Notes under the pieces: generated by a model
Told to the model about the DNA's origin: nothing
Database searches by the model: none
What the model saw: the letters and a program-made list of their open reading frames with translations, nothing else
Assembly (NCBI RefSeq): GCF_010686765.1
Contig: NZ_JAAGWF010000020.1
Span: forward strand, 101,894 to 165,893
DNA: 64,000 nt
Source of the DNA: Geodermatophilus sabuli
Lineage (GTDB): Bacteria > Actinomycetota > Actinomycetes > Mycobacteriales > Geodermatophilaceae
Reading direction: 5' to 3'
Position numbers and translations under genes: made by a program
Shown: positions 42,559 through 51,089 of the stretch, piece after piece
How the letters are laid out: the number at the start of each line of letters is the position of its first letter
Position numbering within the stretch: position 1 is the stretch's first letter

Positions 42559-43365
42559 TCACCTGCGCGGCGCCCAGCGGAACACCCGGGCCGCGACGAG
42601 ACCACCGACGAGCGTCCAGCCGGCCAGCACCGCCAGGGGCACCAGTCCCGCGGACCACGCACCGGCCAGGTCCACCGTCTGCCCGTCGAGGGTCTCCCCG
42701 AGCAGCCCCAGCCGGGCCAGCTCGACCACCGGGCTCAGCGGCAGGAAGCGCAGCACACCGGCCACCTCCGCCGGGAAGGCCGACAGCGGGAAGAACAGCC
42801 CGGACACCGACGTCGCGACCAGGACGAGGGGCAGCGTGGTGATCTGCGCGCTCTCCGCCGTGCGGGTGAAGGAGGTGCTGGCCGCGGCCAGGACCACCAT
42901 GAGCGCGGCCCCGACGACCAGGGCGAGCAGCGGGAGGACGACGTCCACCGGAGCCGTCCACTCCCCGAGGACGGCGACCCCGAGCGCCACCAGCGCCACC
43001 TGCACGACGGTGACCAGCAGCGTGGGCACCGCCGTGCCCAGCAGGATCTCCGGGCCGGTCAGCTCGCCGGTGCGCATCCGCTGCAGCACCAGCTCCTCGC
43101 GGCGGGCCACGAAGGTCGTGACCAGGTTGTAGTAGGTCAGGAAGACGAGCGTGACGCCGAGCGCGGTCACGACCAGCGCCGGGCCGCCGGCGGTGGGCAG
43201 GCCGATCATCCGGACGGCCGCGACCAGCAGCAGCGGCATGAGCAGCGAGTTGACCACCGCGGTGCGGTTGCGCAGGAGCAACCGGGTCTCGGCGGAGGCG
43301 AGGGCGAGCACCCGGCGACGGGCGCCGGGGGCCGGGCGGGCGGGGGCGGCGAGGGTCGTGGTCAT
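42559..43365 (-). CDS. ABC-2 type exporter permease
   Basis: A 268-residue membrane protein with six transmembrane helices of the ABC-2 type. Landmarks: LLRNRTAVVNSLLMPLLL, RREELVLQRMRTGELTGPEILLG, TTLPLVLVATSVSGLFFPLSAFP and LRFLPLSPVVELARLG. ATG at 43365 follows GGAG. The ATPase gene ends 38 bp before it. The pair probably exports a lipid or drug; substrate unknown. Confidence 0.92.
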   Translation of the reverse strand: MTTTLAAPARPAPGARRRVLALASAETRLLLRNRTAVVNSLLMPLLLVAAVRMIGLPTAGGPALVVTALGVTLVFLTYYNLVTTFVARREELVLQRMRTGELTGPEILLGTAVPTLLVTVVQVALVALGVAVLGEWTAPVDVVLPLLALVVGAALMVVLAAASTSFTRTAESAQITTLPLVLVATSVSGLFFPLSAFPAEVAGVLRFLPLSPVVELARLGLLGETLDGQTVDLAGAWSAGLVPLAVLAGWTLVGGLVAARVFRWAPRR

Positions 43366-43403
43366 GGCGGGACTCCAGGGGGCGATCGGCGGCGTGAGGG
43401 GGG

Positions 43404-44363
43404 TCAGGCGGCGGCCGGGTCGCCGTCGGCGACGGCGACGGCGAGGAAAGCCTGTTCGAGGGAGGCGGAGCGGGCCTGCAGGCCGCCCAGGACCACCCGG
43501 TGCTCGGCCGCCCAGGTCAGCAGCGCGGTCAGGGCCGGCTGCAGGGCGCGGGTGTGCAGCTCCACCGCCGGGCGCTGGGCGCTGACCTGCACGGTGGGGA
43601 TGGCGGGCAGCGGCGGCGCGTCGTCGGCGAGGGTGAAGCGGATGGTGGCCGGCTGGGTCTCCGCGATCTCCTCCCGGGTGCCGGCGAGCACGATCTCCCC
43701 GGCCCGCATGACCGCGATCCGGTCGGCCAGCTCCTCGGCCTCCTCCAGGTGGTGCGTGGTCAGCACGACCGCGGCGCCGTCGTCCACCAGGCCGCGGACC
43801 AGCGTCCACACGGTGCGCCGGCTCTCCGGGTCGAGCCCGGTGGTCGGCTCGTCGAGGACGAGCACCCGCGGCCGGCCGAGCAGGGCCAGGGTGAGGTCGA
43901 GCCGGCGCCGCTCCCCGCCGGAGAGGCTGCGCACCCGGACGTCGGCGCGCCCGGTGAGGCCGACCTGGGCCAGCGCCTCGTCGACCGGGCGCGGGTCGGT
44001 GAGGGTGCGCGCCCAGGTGGTCACGGTCTCGGCGACGGTCAGGTCCCCGGGCAGGCCGCTGTGCTGCAGCAGCACCCCGAGGTGACGGCGGACGTCGGCG
44101 CGGTCGTGCTGCGGGTCGCGGCCGAGGACCCGCACGGATCCGCCGGACGGTGACGCCAGGCCCTCGAGCACCTCCAGGGCGGAGGTCTTGCCGGCACCGT
44201 TGACACCCAGCAGGGCGAGGACCTCGCCCGGGTGCACCTCGAAGGAGATGCCGCGGACGGCCTCGAACGCGCCGTAGCGGCGACGCAGGTCCACGACCTC
44301 GACGGCGGGCGGCTCGGGTGCGGGCGGCACCGCGGGTCGGGCGGGTGCGTGGGACGGGTGCAC
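43404..44363 (-). CDS. ABC exporter ATP-binding protein
   Basis: A 319-residue ATPase. Walker A GVNGAGKT, signature SLSGGERRRLDL, Walker B LVLDEPTTGLDP and H-loop TTHHLEEAEE are all intact; a C-terminal domain of about 90 residues (after LAGTREEI) is of the DrrA/CcmA type. GTG at 44363 follows GAGGAGG. First gene of the operon ATPase-permease-kinase-regulator. Confidence 0.93.
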   Translation of the reverse strand: MHPSHAPARPAVPPAPEPPAVEVVDLRRRYGAFEAVRGISFEVHPGEVLALLGVNGAGKTSALEVLEGLASPSGGSVRVLGRDPQHDRADVRRHLGVLLQHSGLPGDLTVAETVTTWARTLTDPRPVDEALAQVGLTGRADVRVRSLSGGERRRLDLTLALLGRPRVLVLDEPTTGLDPESRRTVWTLVRGLVDDGAAVVLTTHHLEEAEELADRIAVMRAGEIVLAGTREEIAETQPATIRFTLADDAPPLPAIPTVQVSAQRPAVELHTRALQPALTALLTWAAEHRVVLGGLQARSASLEQAFLAVAVADGDPAAA

Positions 44364-44484
44364 GGGGTCCTCCTCGGGTGCGCCCGCCGGCCGGGGTCGG
44401 CCGGTGCTCCCGGGCGCACCACCGACCCTGCCGCCGTCCCCCGCCCCGCACAGGTGCCATGCCTCACGACCTGCGCCGACATCG

Positions 44485-44524
44485 CCACGGGCGGCCCATG
44501 ACAGGTGTCACGGGCCGCCCGTGG
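44485..44524. terminator. Long hairpin after the MHS transporter gene
   Basis: CCACGGGCGGCCC and its complement GGGCCGCCCGTGG form a 13-bp stem; the 14-bp loop contains TGACA/TGTCA, so the cruciform is nearly continuous over 40 bp. It lies 10 bp past the stop of the transporter at 44534 and upstream of the ABC operon. Confidence 0.75.
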
Positions 44525-44533
44525 GGTGTGCGG

Positions 44534-45895
44534 TCAGACGGAGGCGCTGGTCCGGTCGCTGCGGGTGACGACCGCCTTGTCCTCGGCGAGGTCGCGCTTG
44601 GCCGTCTCGCCGTAGACGGCCACCGCGATGAGCGTGACCACCGCGCAGACGACGAGGTAGATGCCGACGGCGGCGACGTTCGGCTCGTCGAAGCTGCCCA
44701 GCAGGGCCAGGGCGATGAGGGGGGCTGGTGCGCCCGCCACCAGCGAGGCGAGCTGGGCACCGACCGAGACGCCGGTGTACCGGGCCTTGGTCCCGAACAG
44801 CTCGGAGAAGAACGCCGCCTGCGGCCCGTACATGGCCCCGTGGAACAGCAGCCCGACGGTGATCCCGACGACGCACAGGAAGAAGCTGCCGGTGTCGAGC
44901 AGGCCGAAGAAGGCGAACGACCACGCGCCGATGCCCGCGGCCCCGAACAGGTAGACCGGCTTGCGTCCGATCCGGTCCGAGAGGTGGCCCCACAGCGGGA
45001 TGGTGACCAGGTGCACCGCGGAGGCGATCAGCACCGCGTTGAGCGCGAACGAGGAGTCCAGGCCGCCGACCTCGGTCAGGTACGTCAGGCTGAACGCCGT
45101 CAGCAGGTAGAACGACACGTTCTCGGCGATCCGCGCGCCCATCGCGGTGAGCACCTCCCGCTTGTAGCGGGTGAGCACGGTGATGATCGGCGCCTTCTCG
45201 ACCTCACCGGCGGCGGCCTTGGCCTCCGCCTCGCGCTGCGCCTCCAGGAAGATCGGCGACTCGCTCACCGACAGCCGCACCCAGAGCCCGACCAGGATCA
45301 GCACCGCCGACAGCAGGAACGGGATCCGCCAGCCCCAGGCCTCGAACGCCTCGTCGGACTGGAACGCGGCGAGCAGGGCGAGGACGCCGGTGGCCAGCAG
45401 GTTGCCCGCGGGGGCGCCGGCCTGCGGCCAGGAGGCCCAGAAGCCGCGGTGCTCGGGCTTGCCGTGCTCGGAGACGATGAGCACCGCGCCGCCCCACTCA
45501 CCGCCCAGCGCGAAGCCCTGGATGAGGCGCAGCACGATGAGCAGGATCGGGGCGAGCAGGCCGACGGAGCCGTAGGTGGGCAGCAGGCCGATGCAGAACG
45601 TGGCCCCGCCCATCATCAGCAGCGAGATCACCAGGAGCTTCTTGCGGCCGATCCGGTCGCCGAAGTGCCCGAAGACCAGCGCGCCGACCGGACGGGCGAA
45701 GAAGCCCACGGCGTAGGTGGCGAAGGCGGCCAGCGTGCCGACGAAGTCGTCCGCCTCGGGGAAGAAGAGCTTGTTGAACACCAGTGCGGCGGCCGAGCCG
45801 TAGAGGAAGAAGTCGTACCACTCGACCGTGGTGCCGATGATGCTCGCGCCGACCACGCGGCCGAACCGCGTGCCGGACTGTGCTGGTGCGGACAT
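44534..45895 (-). CDS. MFS transporter, metabolite:H+ symporter (MHS) family
   Basis: A 453-residue, 12-helix transporter. IIGTTVEWYDFFLYGSAAALVFNKLFFP, GHFGDRIGRKKLLV, RLIQGFALGGEWGGAVL and LWGHLSDRIGRKPVYL are classic MHS motifs shared with proline/betaine, alpha-ketoglutarate and shikimate carriers. ATG at 45895 follows AGGGGAG. It is divergent (82 bp) from a 3-hydroxybutyrate dehydrogenase, suggesting uptake of a short hydroxy- or keto-acid. Confidence 0.92.
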   Translation of the reverse strand: MSAPAQSGTRFGRVVGASIIGTTVEWYDFFLYGSAAALVFNKLFFPEADDFVGTLAAFATYAVGFFARPVGALVFGHFGDRIGRKKLLVISLLMMGGATFCIGLLPTYGSVGLLAPILLIVLRLIQGFALGGEWGGAVLIVSEHGKPEHRGFWASWPQAGAPAGNLLATGVLALLAAFQSDEAFEAWGWRIPFLLSAVLILVGLWVRLSVSESPIFLEAQREAEAKAAAGEVEKAPIITVLTRYKREVLTAMGARIAENVSFYLLTAFSLTYLTEVGGLDSSFALNAVLIASAVHLVTIPLWGHLSDRIGRKPVYLFGAAGIGAWSFAFFGLLDTGSFFLCVVGITVGLLFHGAMYGPQAAFFSELFGTKARYTGVSVGAQLASLVAGAPAPLIALALLGSFDEPNVAAVGIYLVVCAVVTLIAVAVYGETAKRDLAEDKAVVTRSDRTSASV

Positions 45896-45977
45896 GGCTC
45901 CCCTGTCTGGATCTCGACGCGTCGGCCCAGACGCTAGGTGGAGGTGACGTGGCCCACCATCCGGGCGGTGTGCGACG

Positions 45978-46742
45978 GTGACGGACATGGGCGACGAGGG
46001 CACGCTGGCGGGACGACGGGCACTGGTCACCGGAGGCGCGTCGGGCATCGGCCGCGCCTGCGTCGAGCGGCTGGCTCGGGCCGGTGCCGCCGTCGTGGTC
46101 GTCGACCGGGACGCGGGGCCGGCGCAGGCACTGGCCGAGGCGGTCGGGGGGACGGCGGTCGCGCTCGACCTGACCGACCTGGACGCCATCGACCGCCTGG
46201 ACCTCGACGTCGACATCCTGGTGAACAACGCCGGCCTGCAGCACGTGGCGCCGCTGCACGAGTTCCCGGTCGACCGCTTCTCGCTGATCCTCCGCCTGAT
46301 GCTCGAGTCCCCGTTCCGGCTGGTCCGGGGCGCGCTGCCGCACATGTACGGGCGCGGCTGGGGGCGGGTGGTGAACGTCAGCTCCGTCCACGGGCTGCGC
46401 GCCTCGCCGTACAAGAGCGCGTACGTCACCGCCAAGCACGGGCTCGAGGGACTGTCCAAGGTGATCGCCCTGGAGGGGGCCCCGCACGGGGTCACCTCGA
46501 ACTGCGTCAACCCCGCCTACGTCCGGACGCCGCTGGTCGAGGGGCAGATCGCCGACCAGGCCCGCACCCACGGCCTGTCCGAGGACGACGTGGTGGAGCA
46601 GGTGATGCTGGCGCCGGCCGCGATCAAGCGGCTGATCGAGCCCGAGGAGGTCGCCGAGGCGGTGGCCTACCTGTGCTCGCCCGCCGCCGCCTCGGTCACC
46701 GGCAGCTCGTTCGTGATGGACGGCGGGTGGAGCGCGCACTGA
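45978..46742 (+). CDS. 3-hydroxybutyrate dehydrogenase (SDR family)
   Basis: A 254-residue short-chain dehydrogenase. TGGASGIGRACVERLA is the NAD-binding glycine motif, NNAGLQHVAPLHEFP includes the NNAG strand, and the catalytic set is Ser in NVSSVHG, Tyr and Lys in SAYVTAKHG. The LQHVAPLHEFP segment and the C-terminus QVMLAPAAIKRLIEPEEVAEAVAYLCS match PHB-cycle 3-hydroxybutyrate dehydrogenases, which oxidise D-3-hydroxybutyrate to acetoacetate. GTG 45978 or ATG 45987 may be the start. Confidence 0.88.
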   Translation: MTDMGDEGTLAGRRALVTGGASGIGRACVERLARAGAAVVVVDRDAGPAQALAEAVGGTAVALDLTDLDAIDRLDLDVDILVNNAGLQHVAPLHEFPVDRFSLILRLMLESPFRLVRGALPHMYGRGWGRVVNVSSVHGLRASPYKSAYVTAKHGLEGLSKVIALEGAPHGVTSNCVNPAYVRTPLVEGQIADQARTHGLSEDDVVEQVMLAPAAIKRLIEPEEVAEAVAYLCSPAAASVTGSSFVMDGGWSAH

Positions 46743-46805
46743 GCTGACCCCGCCGGCCCCGCGGGGCCACCGAGCCGGGGGGCGCCGCCGCCTACCCTGG
46801 GTGCC

Positions 46806-47720
46806 GTGTCCGGCCCGGTCCCCGTCCTGCCCGCCGAGGTCTGGACCGCCCGGGCCGCGGCACACGCCGAGCGCGCCGACGCCCTGACCGCCGGGCACCG
46901 GGCCCGCCGCACGGCCGGGCAACGCCACCCCGTCGAGGACTTCCTCTACGAGTACTACTCGACCCGCCCCGCGGTGCTGCGCCGATGGCACCCCGGCGCC
47001 GGGACGGCGCTGGCGCCCCCGGCTCCGCACGCCGACCGGCGCTGGTACTGCACGACCGGCGACGGTGTGGTCGCCCTGGACGCCGGCGCGTACCTCGCCG
47101 ACCGCGGTCCCACCGTCGGCTTCGTCCACCGACTGCTCACCGCGACCGCGTCCCGGCCGGCCGCGTTCGGCTGCTTCGGGCTGCACGAGTGGGCGATGGT
47201 CTACCGCCAGGACGAGCACCGGCACCCGCTGCCCCTGCGGCTGGGCCGGGCCGGCACCGACGCGGTGGTGGAGGCGCACCCCATCCGGTGCACGCACTTC
47301 GACGCCTTCCGGTTCTTCACCCCCGCCGCCGTCGGCCTCAACCGCGTGCAGCCCACCCGCGCGACGCAGCCCGACCTGGAGCAGCCCGGCTGCCTGCACG
47401 CGACGATGGACCTGTTCAAGTGGGCGTCCAAGCTCGGGCCCGCGGTGCCCGGTGAGCTGCTGCTGGACTGCTTCGAGCTGGCCCGCGACGTCCGGGAGCT
47501 GGACATGCGGGCCTCGCCCTACGACCTGCGGGAGCACGGCCGACAACCGGTCCGCATCGAGACGCCCGCGGGGCGCGCGGAGTACGCAGCGGCCCAGCGC
47601 GGGTTCACCGCGCGCGGCGCTGACCTCCGCGACCGGCTGCTGTCCGTCACCGGCGCGTTGCTCCCCGGCACCGGAGCGGACGCCGGGACGTCGCCGGCTG
47701 GTCGTACCGTCGACGGGTGA
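46806..47720 (+). CDS. Conserved protein often labelled 3-methyladenine DNA glycosylase
   Basis: A 304-residue soluble protein with RHPVEDFLYEYYSTRPAVLRRWHPG, CFGLHEWAMVYRQDE, HFDAFRFFTPAA and ATMDLFKWASKLGP. Close homologues in Actinobacteria carry that database name, but I see no helix-hairpin-helix or AAG-type motif supporting it, so function is best left open. GTG at 46806. It overlaps the phosphatase gene by 4 bp (GTGA). Confidence 0.75.
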   Translation: MSGPVPVLPAEVWTARAAAHAERADALTAGHRARRTAGQRHPVEDFLYEYYSTRPAVLRRWHPGAGTALAPPAPHADRRWYCTTGDGVVALDAGAYLADRGPTVGFVHRLLTATASRPAAFGCFGLHEWAMVYRQDEHRHPLPLRLGRAGTDAVVEAHPIRCTHFDAFRFFTPAAVGLNRVQPTRATQPDLEQPGCLHATMDLFKWASKLGPAVPGELLLDCFELARDVRELDMRASPYDLREHGRQPVRIETPAGRAEYAAAQRGFTARGADLRDRLLSVTGALLPGTGADAGTSPAGRTVDG

Positions 47721-48547
47721 CCTCCACACGCACCGACCGCTGGCTGCGGCTCGACGGGACGACCAACACCCGCGACCTCGGAGGGCTGCCGACGCTCGAC
47801 GGCGGCACGACGGTGCCCGGCCGGATCCTGCGCAGCGACAACCTGCAGACGCTCAGCGACGCCGACGTCCACCGGCTGGTCACGGACGTGCGGCTGCGGG
47901 AGGTCATCGACCTGCGGACCACCGCCGAGGTGCTGCTCGAGGGCCGCGGTCCGCTGCGCGCCCTGGCCGAGGTCACCCACCGGCACTTCAGCCTGCTCCC
48001 CGAACGCGGGCACCACACCGACGTGTTCGCCGTCGAGGAGTCCGAGGTCACCGACCTCCCCGCGGACTGGGCGGAGTCGATCCTGCCCCGGCAGGTCGCC
48101 GACACCGACGCCGGCGAGCCACCCGCGGTCCGGTCCTACCTGGGCTACCTCGAGCACCGCCCGGACAACGTGCTCGGCGCGCTGCGCGCCCTGGCGGCGG
48201 GCACCGACGGCGCGGCGGTCGTCCACTGCGCGGCCGGCAAGGACCGGACGGGCGTGGTCGTCGCCTTCTCCCTGGCGGTGGCCGGGGTGCCGCACGAGGA
48301 GATCGTCGCGGACTACGCCCTGACCGCCGAGGTGATCGACGCGCTGGTGGCCAAGCTCGCCGCCTCGCCGACGTATGCCGAGGACATGGTCACCCGCGAC
48401 GTGGCCAGCCACACGCCGCGCGCGGAGACCATGGACCGGCTGCTGCGTCTCCTCGACGAGCGGCACGGCGGGCCGCAGGGCTGGCTGACCGGGCACGGCT
48501 TCGGCGCGGAGGAGCAGGCGGCGCTGCGCGCCCGCCTCCGCGACTGA
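47717..48547 (+). CDS. Tyrosine-protein phosphatase (MptpB/Y_phosphatase3 type)
   Basis: A 276-residue phosphatase. The P-loop VVHCAAGKDRTGVV carries the catalytic Cys and Arg and the Lys/Asp typical of MptpB-like dual-specificity/phosphoinositide phosphatases. The N-terminus TTNTRDLGGLPT and RILRSDNLQTLSDAD are the family signature. GTG at 47717 overlaps the upstream stop. Substrates may be phosphotyrosine or lipids. Confidence 0.9.
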   Translation: MTSTRTDRWLRLDGTTNTRDLGGLPTLDGGTTVPGRILRSDNLQTLSDADVHRLVTDVRLREVIDLRTTAEVLLEGRGPLRALAEVTHRHFSLLPERGHHTDVFAVEESEVTDLPADWAESILPRQVADTDAGEPPAVRSYLGYLEHRPDNVLGALRALAAGTDGAAVVHCAAGKDRTGVVVAFSLAVAGVPHEEIVADYALTAEVIDALVAKLAASPTYAEDMVTRDVASHTPRAETMDRLLRLLDERHGGPQGWLTGHGFGAEEQAALRARLRD

Positions 48548-48567
48548 GGGCGGACCCCGGGAGGGGC

Positions 48568-50067
48568 TCAGTCGCCGGCGGCGTCGAGGCCGTCGAGGCC
48601 GTCGCGGCTGACGTGCTTGTGCCGGTCCATCGCCGCGTGCGCGGCGCTCAGCAGCACGTCGGCCACGCCACCCTCTCCGGTGTGCACGGCGACCCCGATG
48701 CTGGTGCCGACGGCCACCTCGGCGCCGTCGAGCCGGAAGGTCCGCTCGAAGCAGCCGAGCACGCGTCCGACGACGCGGTCGGCGTCCTCCGGCCGGGTGA
48801 GCCCGGTCAGCAGGACGGCGAACTCGTCGCCCCCGAGCCGGCCGACGGTGTCGCCGGGCCGCACCGCGGCCCGCAGCCGTGCGGCGACCCGGCGCAGCAG
48901 CTCGTCGCCGGCGGCGTGCCCGCGGGAGGCGTTGACCGAGGTGAACCGGTCCAGGTCGCAGAAGAGCACCCCCGCGTGCTGGTCCGGGCCGGTGGTGGCC
49001 AGCACGCTGCCCAGCCGGTCGAGGAACAGCACCCGGTTCGGCAGCCCGGTCAGTGCGTCGTGCGTGGCCTGGTGGGCGACGGTCTCCACGAGGCGGGACT
49101 TCTCCAGGGCCGTGGACGCCTGGTCCACGACCCCGCGCAGCAGGGCCAGCACGTCGCCGTCCAGGCGGGCCGGCGCACTGCCCGCCGTCCAGCTCGCGGT
49201 GGCGACCCCGAGGAGCGTCCGGCCGGCCAGCAGCGGGACGGCGACGACGTGGGTGAGGCCGAGGGTCTCCAGCAGCGCGGCCACCCGGGGGCTGCACGTG
49301 GCCGCGTCGAGGACACGGGCCTCGTGATCGGTGAGCAGGCCGACCAGCTCGGGGGTGTCCTCGGCCCGGAGGGAGCCCTGCTGCGTGAGCTCGCGACTGC
49401 CGCCGGGACGTCCTGCGACGGCCGCCGTGACCAGGGCTCCGGCCGCCGGCTCCCAGAGCAGCAGCGCGCCGTGGTCGGCCCCGACGACGCGGGGCACCGC
49501 CTCGGCGACGGCGGTGCACACCGCGGCGGCGTCCGTGGCCCGGGCGAGTTCCGCCGCCAGGGCGAGCAGCGCCCCGGTCCGTGCCGTCTCCCGGCGGACG
49601 TCCGCCGTGGCCACGAGCAGGTCGAGGGTGGCCGCCGCGTGCCCGGCGTGGACGGCGAGCACGTCGCGGTCGAGCTCGAGCGCACCCTCCCCGGGCCGGC
49701 GGACCGCGGCCAGCCGGCCGTGGCTGCGGCGGGCGGAGGCCACGTCGACCACGATCACGTCCGGGCCGGGGTCCACGCCGGCGAGGAGGGAGGCGACCAG
49801 CGCGTGGGCCTGGGGGGCGGGGAGTCCGGCGCTGTGCACCAGCGGGGCGCCACCGTCGGGGGCGGCGACGACGAGCAGGTGACCGGCGGCCGACCCGGCC
49901 GCACCGACGCGGGCGACGATGCGGCGCAGGACGGTGTGGACGTCGTCACCGGCGGCCACCTCGACGGGGGCCGCTCGGAGCGTCCCGAGCCGGTCGAGCA
50001 GTTCGGATGGGGTGGCCGGAGCCGTCCTGCGCCGGCGCAGCCGCCCGCGGGGGCCCGATGTGGTCAC
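48568..50067 (-). CDS. GAF-GGDEF diguanylate cyclase
   Basis: A 499-residue soluble enzyme making cyclic di-GMP. After an N-terminal region (1-150) of uncertain fold comes a GAF domain (about 165-315) and a GGDEF domain (about 335-490) with intact RLGGDEFAV. RPGD sits five residues before GGDEF, so the inhibitory I-site is present and product feedback is expected. GTG at 50067 has a weak ribosome site but in-frame upstream starts are absent nearby. No EAL domain. Confidence 0.9.
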   Translation of the reverse strand: MTTSGPRGRLRRRRTAPATPSELLDRLGTLRAAPVEVAAGDDVHTVLRRIVARVGAAGSAAGHLLVVAAPDGGAPLVHSAGLPAPQAHALVASLLAGVDPGPDVIVVDVASARRSHGRLAAVRRPGEGALELDRDVLAVHAGHAAATLDLLVATADVRRETARTGALLALAAELARATDAAAVCTAVAEAVPRVVGADHGALLLWEPAAGALVTAAVAGRPGGSRELTQQGSLRAEDTPELVGLLTDHEARVLDAATCSPRVAALLETLGLTHVVAVPLLAGRTLLGVATASWTAGSAPARLDGDVLALLRGVVDQASTALEKSRLVETVAHQATHDALTGLPNRVLFLDRLGSVLATTGPDQHAGVLFCDLDRFTSVNASRGHAAGDELLRRVAARLRAAVRPGDTVGRLGGDEFAVLLTGLTRPEDADRVVGRVLGCFERTFRLDGAEVAVGTSIGVAVHTGEGGVADVLLSAAHAAMDRHKHVSRDGLDGLDAAGD

Positions 50068-50171
50068 GTCCCTGCGATCGGCAGCCGGCCGTGCACGGTT
50101 GAGCGGAACACCCCCGACGAGGGACCCGTCACGGGTCGGGCCGCGCCGTCGGACGGGGTGCTGGACGCGGA

Positions 50172-50186
50172 TACCCCCTGGGGGTA
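50172..50186 (+). promoter_or_regulatory. CsoR-like operator before DUF4396 gene
   Basis: TACCCCC-T-GGGGGTA, perfect 7-bp arms around one base, 28 bp before the ATG; TACTAT (50185-50190) overlaps it as a plausible -10. The pattern resembles sites of CsoR/CstR-family copper or persulfide repressors. Confidence 0.6.
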
Positions 50187-50214
50187 CTATGCCGAGGCGG
50201 AGAGAGGAGGTCCC

Positions 50215-50697
50215 ATGGAGAGCACCACGGACCACCAGCGGACGCACGGGTCGGCGACCGGGCGCGTGTCGTGGGCGACGGCCGCGTCGGCGACCCTGCA
50301 CTGCCTCACCGGGTGCGCGATCGGCGAGGTGCTGGGCATGGTCATCGGCACCTCGGCGGGGCTGCCCGACGGGGTCACCGTCGCGCTGTCGATCACCCTG
50401 GCCTTCGTGTTCGGCTACGCGCTCACCATGCGCGGAGTGCTGCGCGCCGGGCTGCCGTTCCGGCGGGCCCTGAGGGTGACCCTGGCTGCCGACACCGTGT
50501 CCATCGCCGTCATGGAGCTCGTCGACAACGTGGTCATCGTCTCGGTTCCCGGCGCCATGGACGCCGGGATCGGCGGCGCACTCTTCTGGCTGGCGCTGGC
50601 CGGCGCGCTCGCGGTCGCCTTCGTCGTCACCCTGCCGCTCAACCGCTGGCTCATGGGCCGCGGCCAGGGCCACGCCGTCGTCCACGCGCTGCACTGA
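50215..50697 (+). CDS. DUF4396 membrane protein
   Basis: A 160-residue membrane protein with four to five helices. The first helix has HCLTGCAIGEVLGMVIG, a His/Cys/Cys pattern that could bind metal; MELVDN and DAGIGGALFWLAL follow in later helices. ATG at 50215 follows AGAGGAGG. The CsoR-like operator suggests a link to copper or sulfur stress. Function of DUF4396 is unknown. Confidence 0.85.
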   Translation: MESTTDHQRTHGSATGRVSWATAASATLHCLTGCAIGEVLGMVIGTSAGLPDGVTVALSITLAFVFGYALTMRGVLRAGLPFRRALRVTLAADTVSIAVMELVDNVVIVSVPGAMDAGIGGALFWLALAGALAVAFVVTLPLNRWLMGRGQGHAVVHALH

Positions 50698-50715
50698 CCC
50701 GCCGCGGACAGCAGA

Positions 50716-50748
50716 CGACCCCGGTCTCCGAGACGGAGGCCGGGGTCG
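50716..50748. terminator. Strong hairpin terminator
   Basis: A 15-bp stem (CGACCCCGGTCTCCG and partner, one G-U pair) with AGA loop between DUF4396 and the convergent small gene. Confidence 0.85.
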
Positions 50749-50806
50749 CGCGTCGTGGCCCCGTCCAGCGCACCGCCCCGAGGGGGCAGGAGGACCGGGG
50801 CGTCCT

Positions 50807-50956
50807 TCAGCGGAGGAAGGACCCGTGACTGTTCGCCATGGTCAGCAGCTCGTCGCGCATCGCCGGGCTGCTGCTGCGCGCGAGGGCGCGGTCGAGCGCT
50901 CGCCGGGTGCGCGCCGCCTGCCGACGCTGCCGCCAGGTGCTGGTGACGCTGTTCAT
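50807..50956 (-). CDS. Small basic protein, function unknown
   Basis: A 49-residue peptide (MNSVTSTWRQRRQAART at the start, MANSHGSFLR at the end) rich in Arg. ATG at 50956 has GGAGAGAAGG upstream. No family recognised, but composition and ribosome site look genuine. Confidence 0.6.
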   Translation of the reverse strand: MNSVTSTWRQRRQAARTRRALDRALARSSSPAMRDELLTMANSHGSFLR

Positions 50957-51089
50957 CTCGTGATGCCTTCTCTCCGTCTCGGTGGTCGACACCCGTAGTA
51001 AGCCAGGCGCAGCCCCGAGTATTCCGAAGAAACCCAGGCTAAGAGCTAGGCGCGGCGACGGTTGTTCACTCCGAGGGGTGAGTTGCGCC

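Noticed and set aside
47065..50697. A 1210-codon plus-strand frame over several genes
   Set aside because: Only its last 160 codons (from 50215, the DUF4396 gene) are real; the rest crosses genes in wrong frames.
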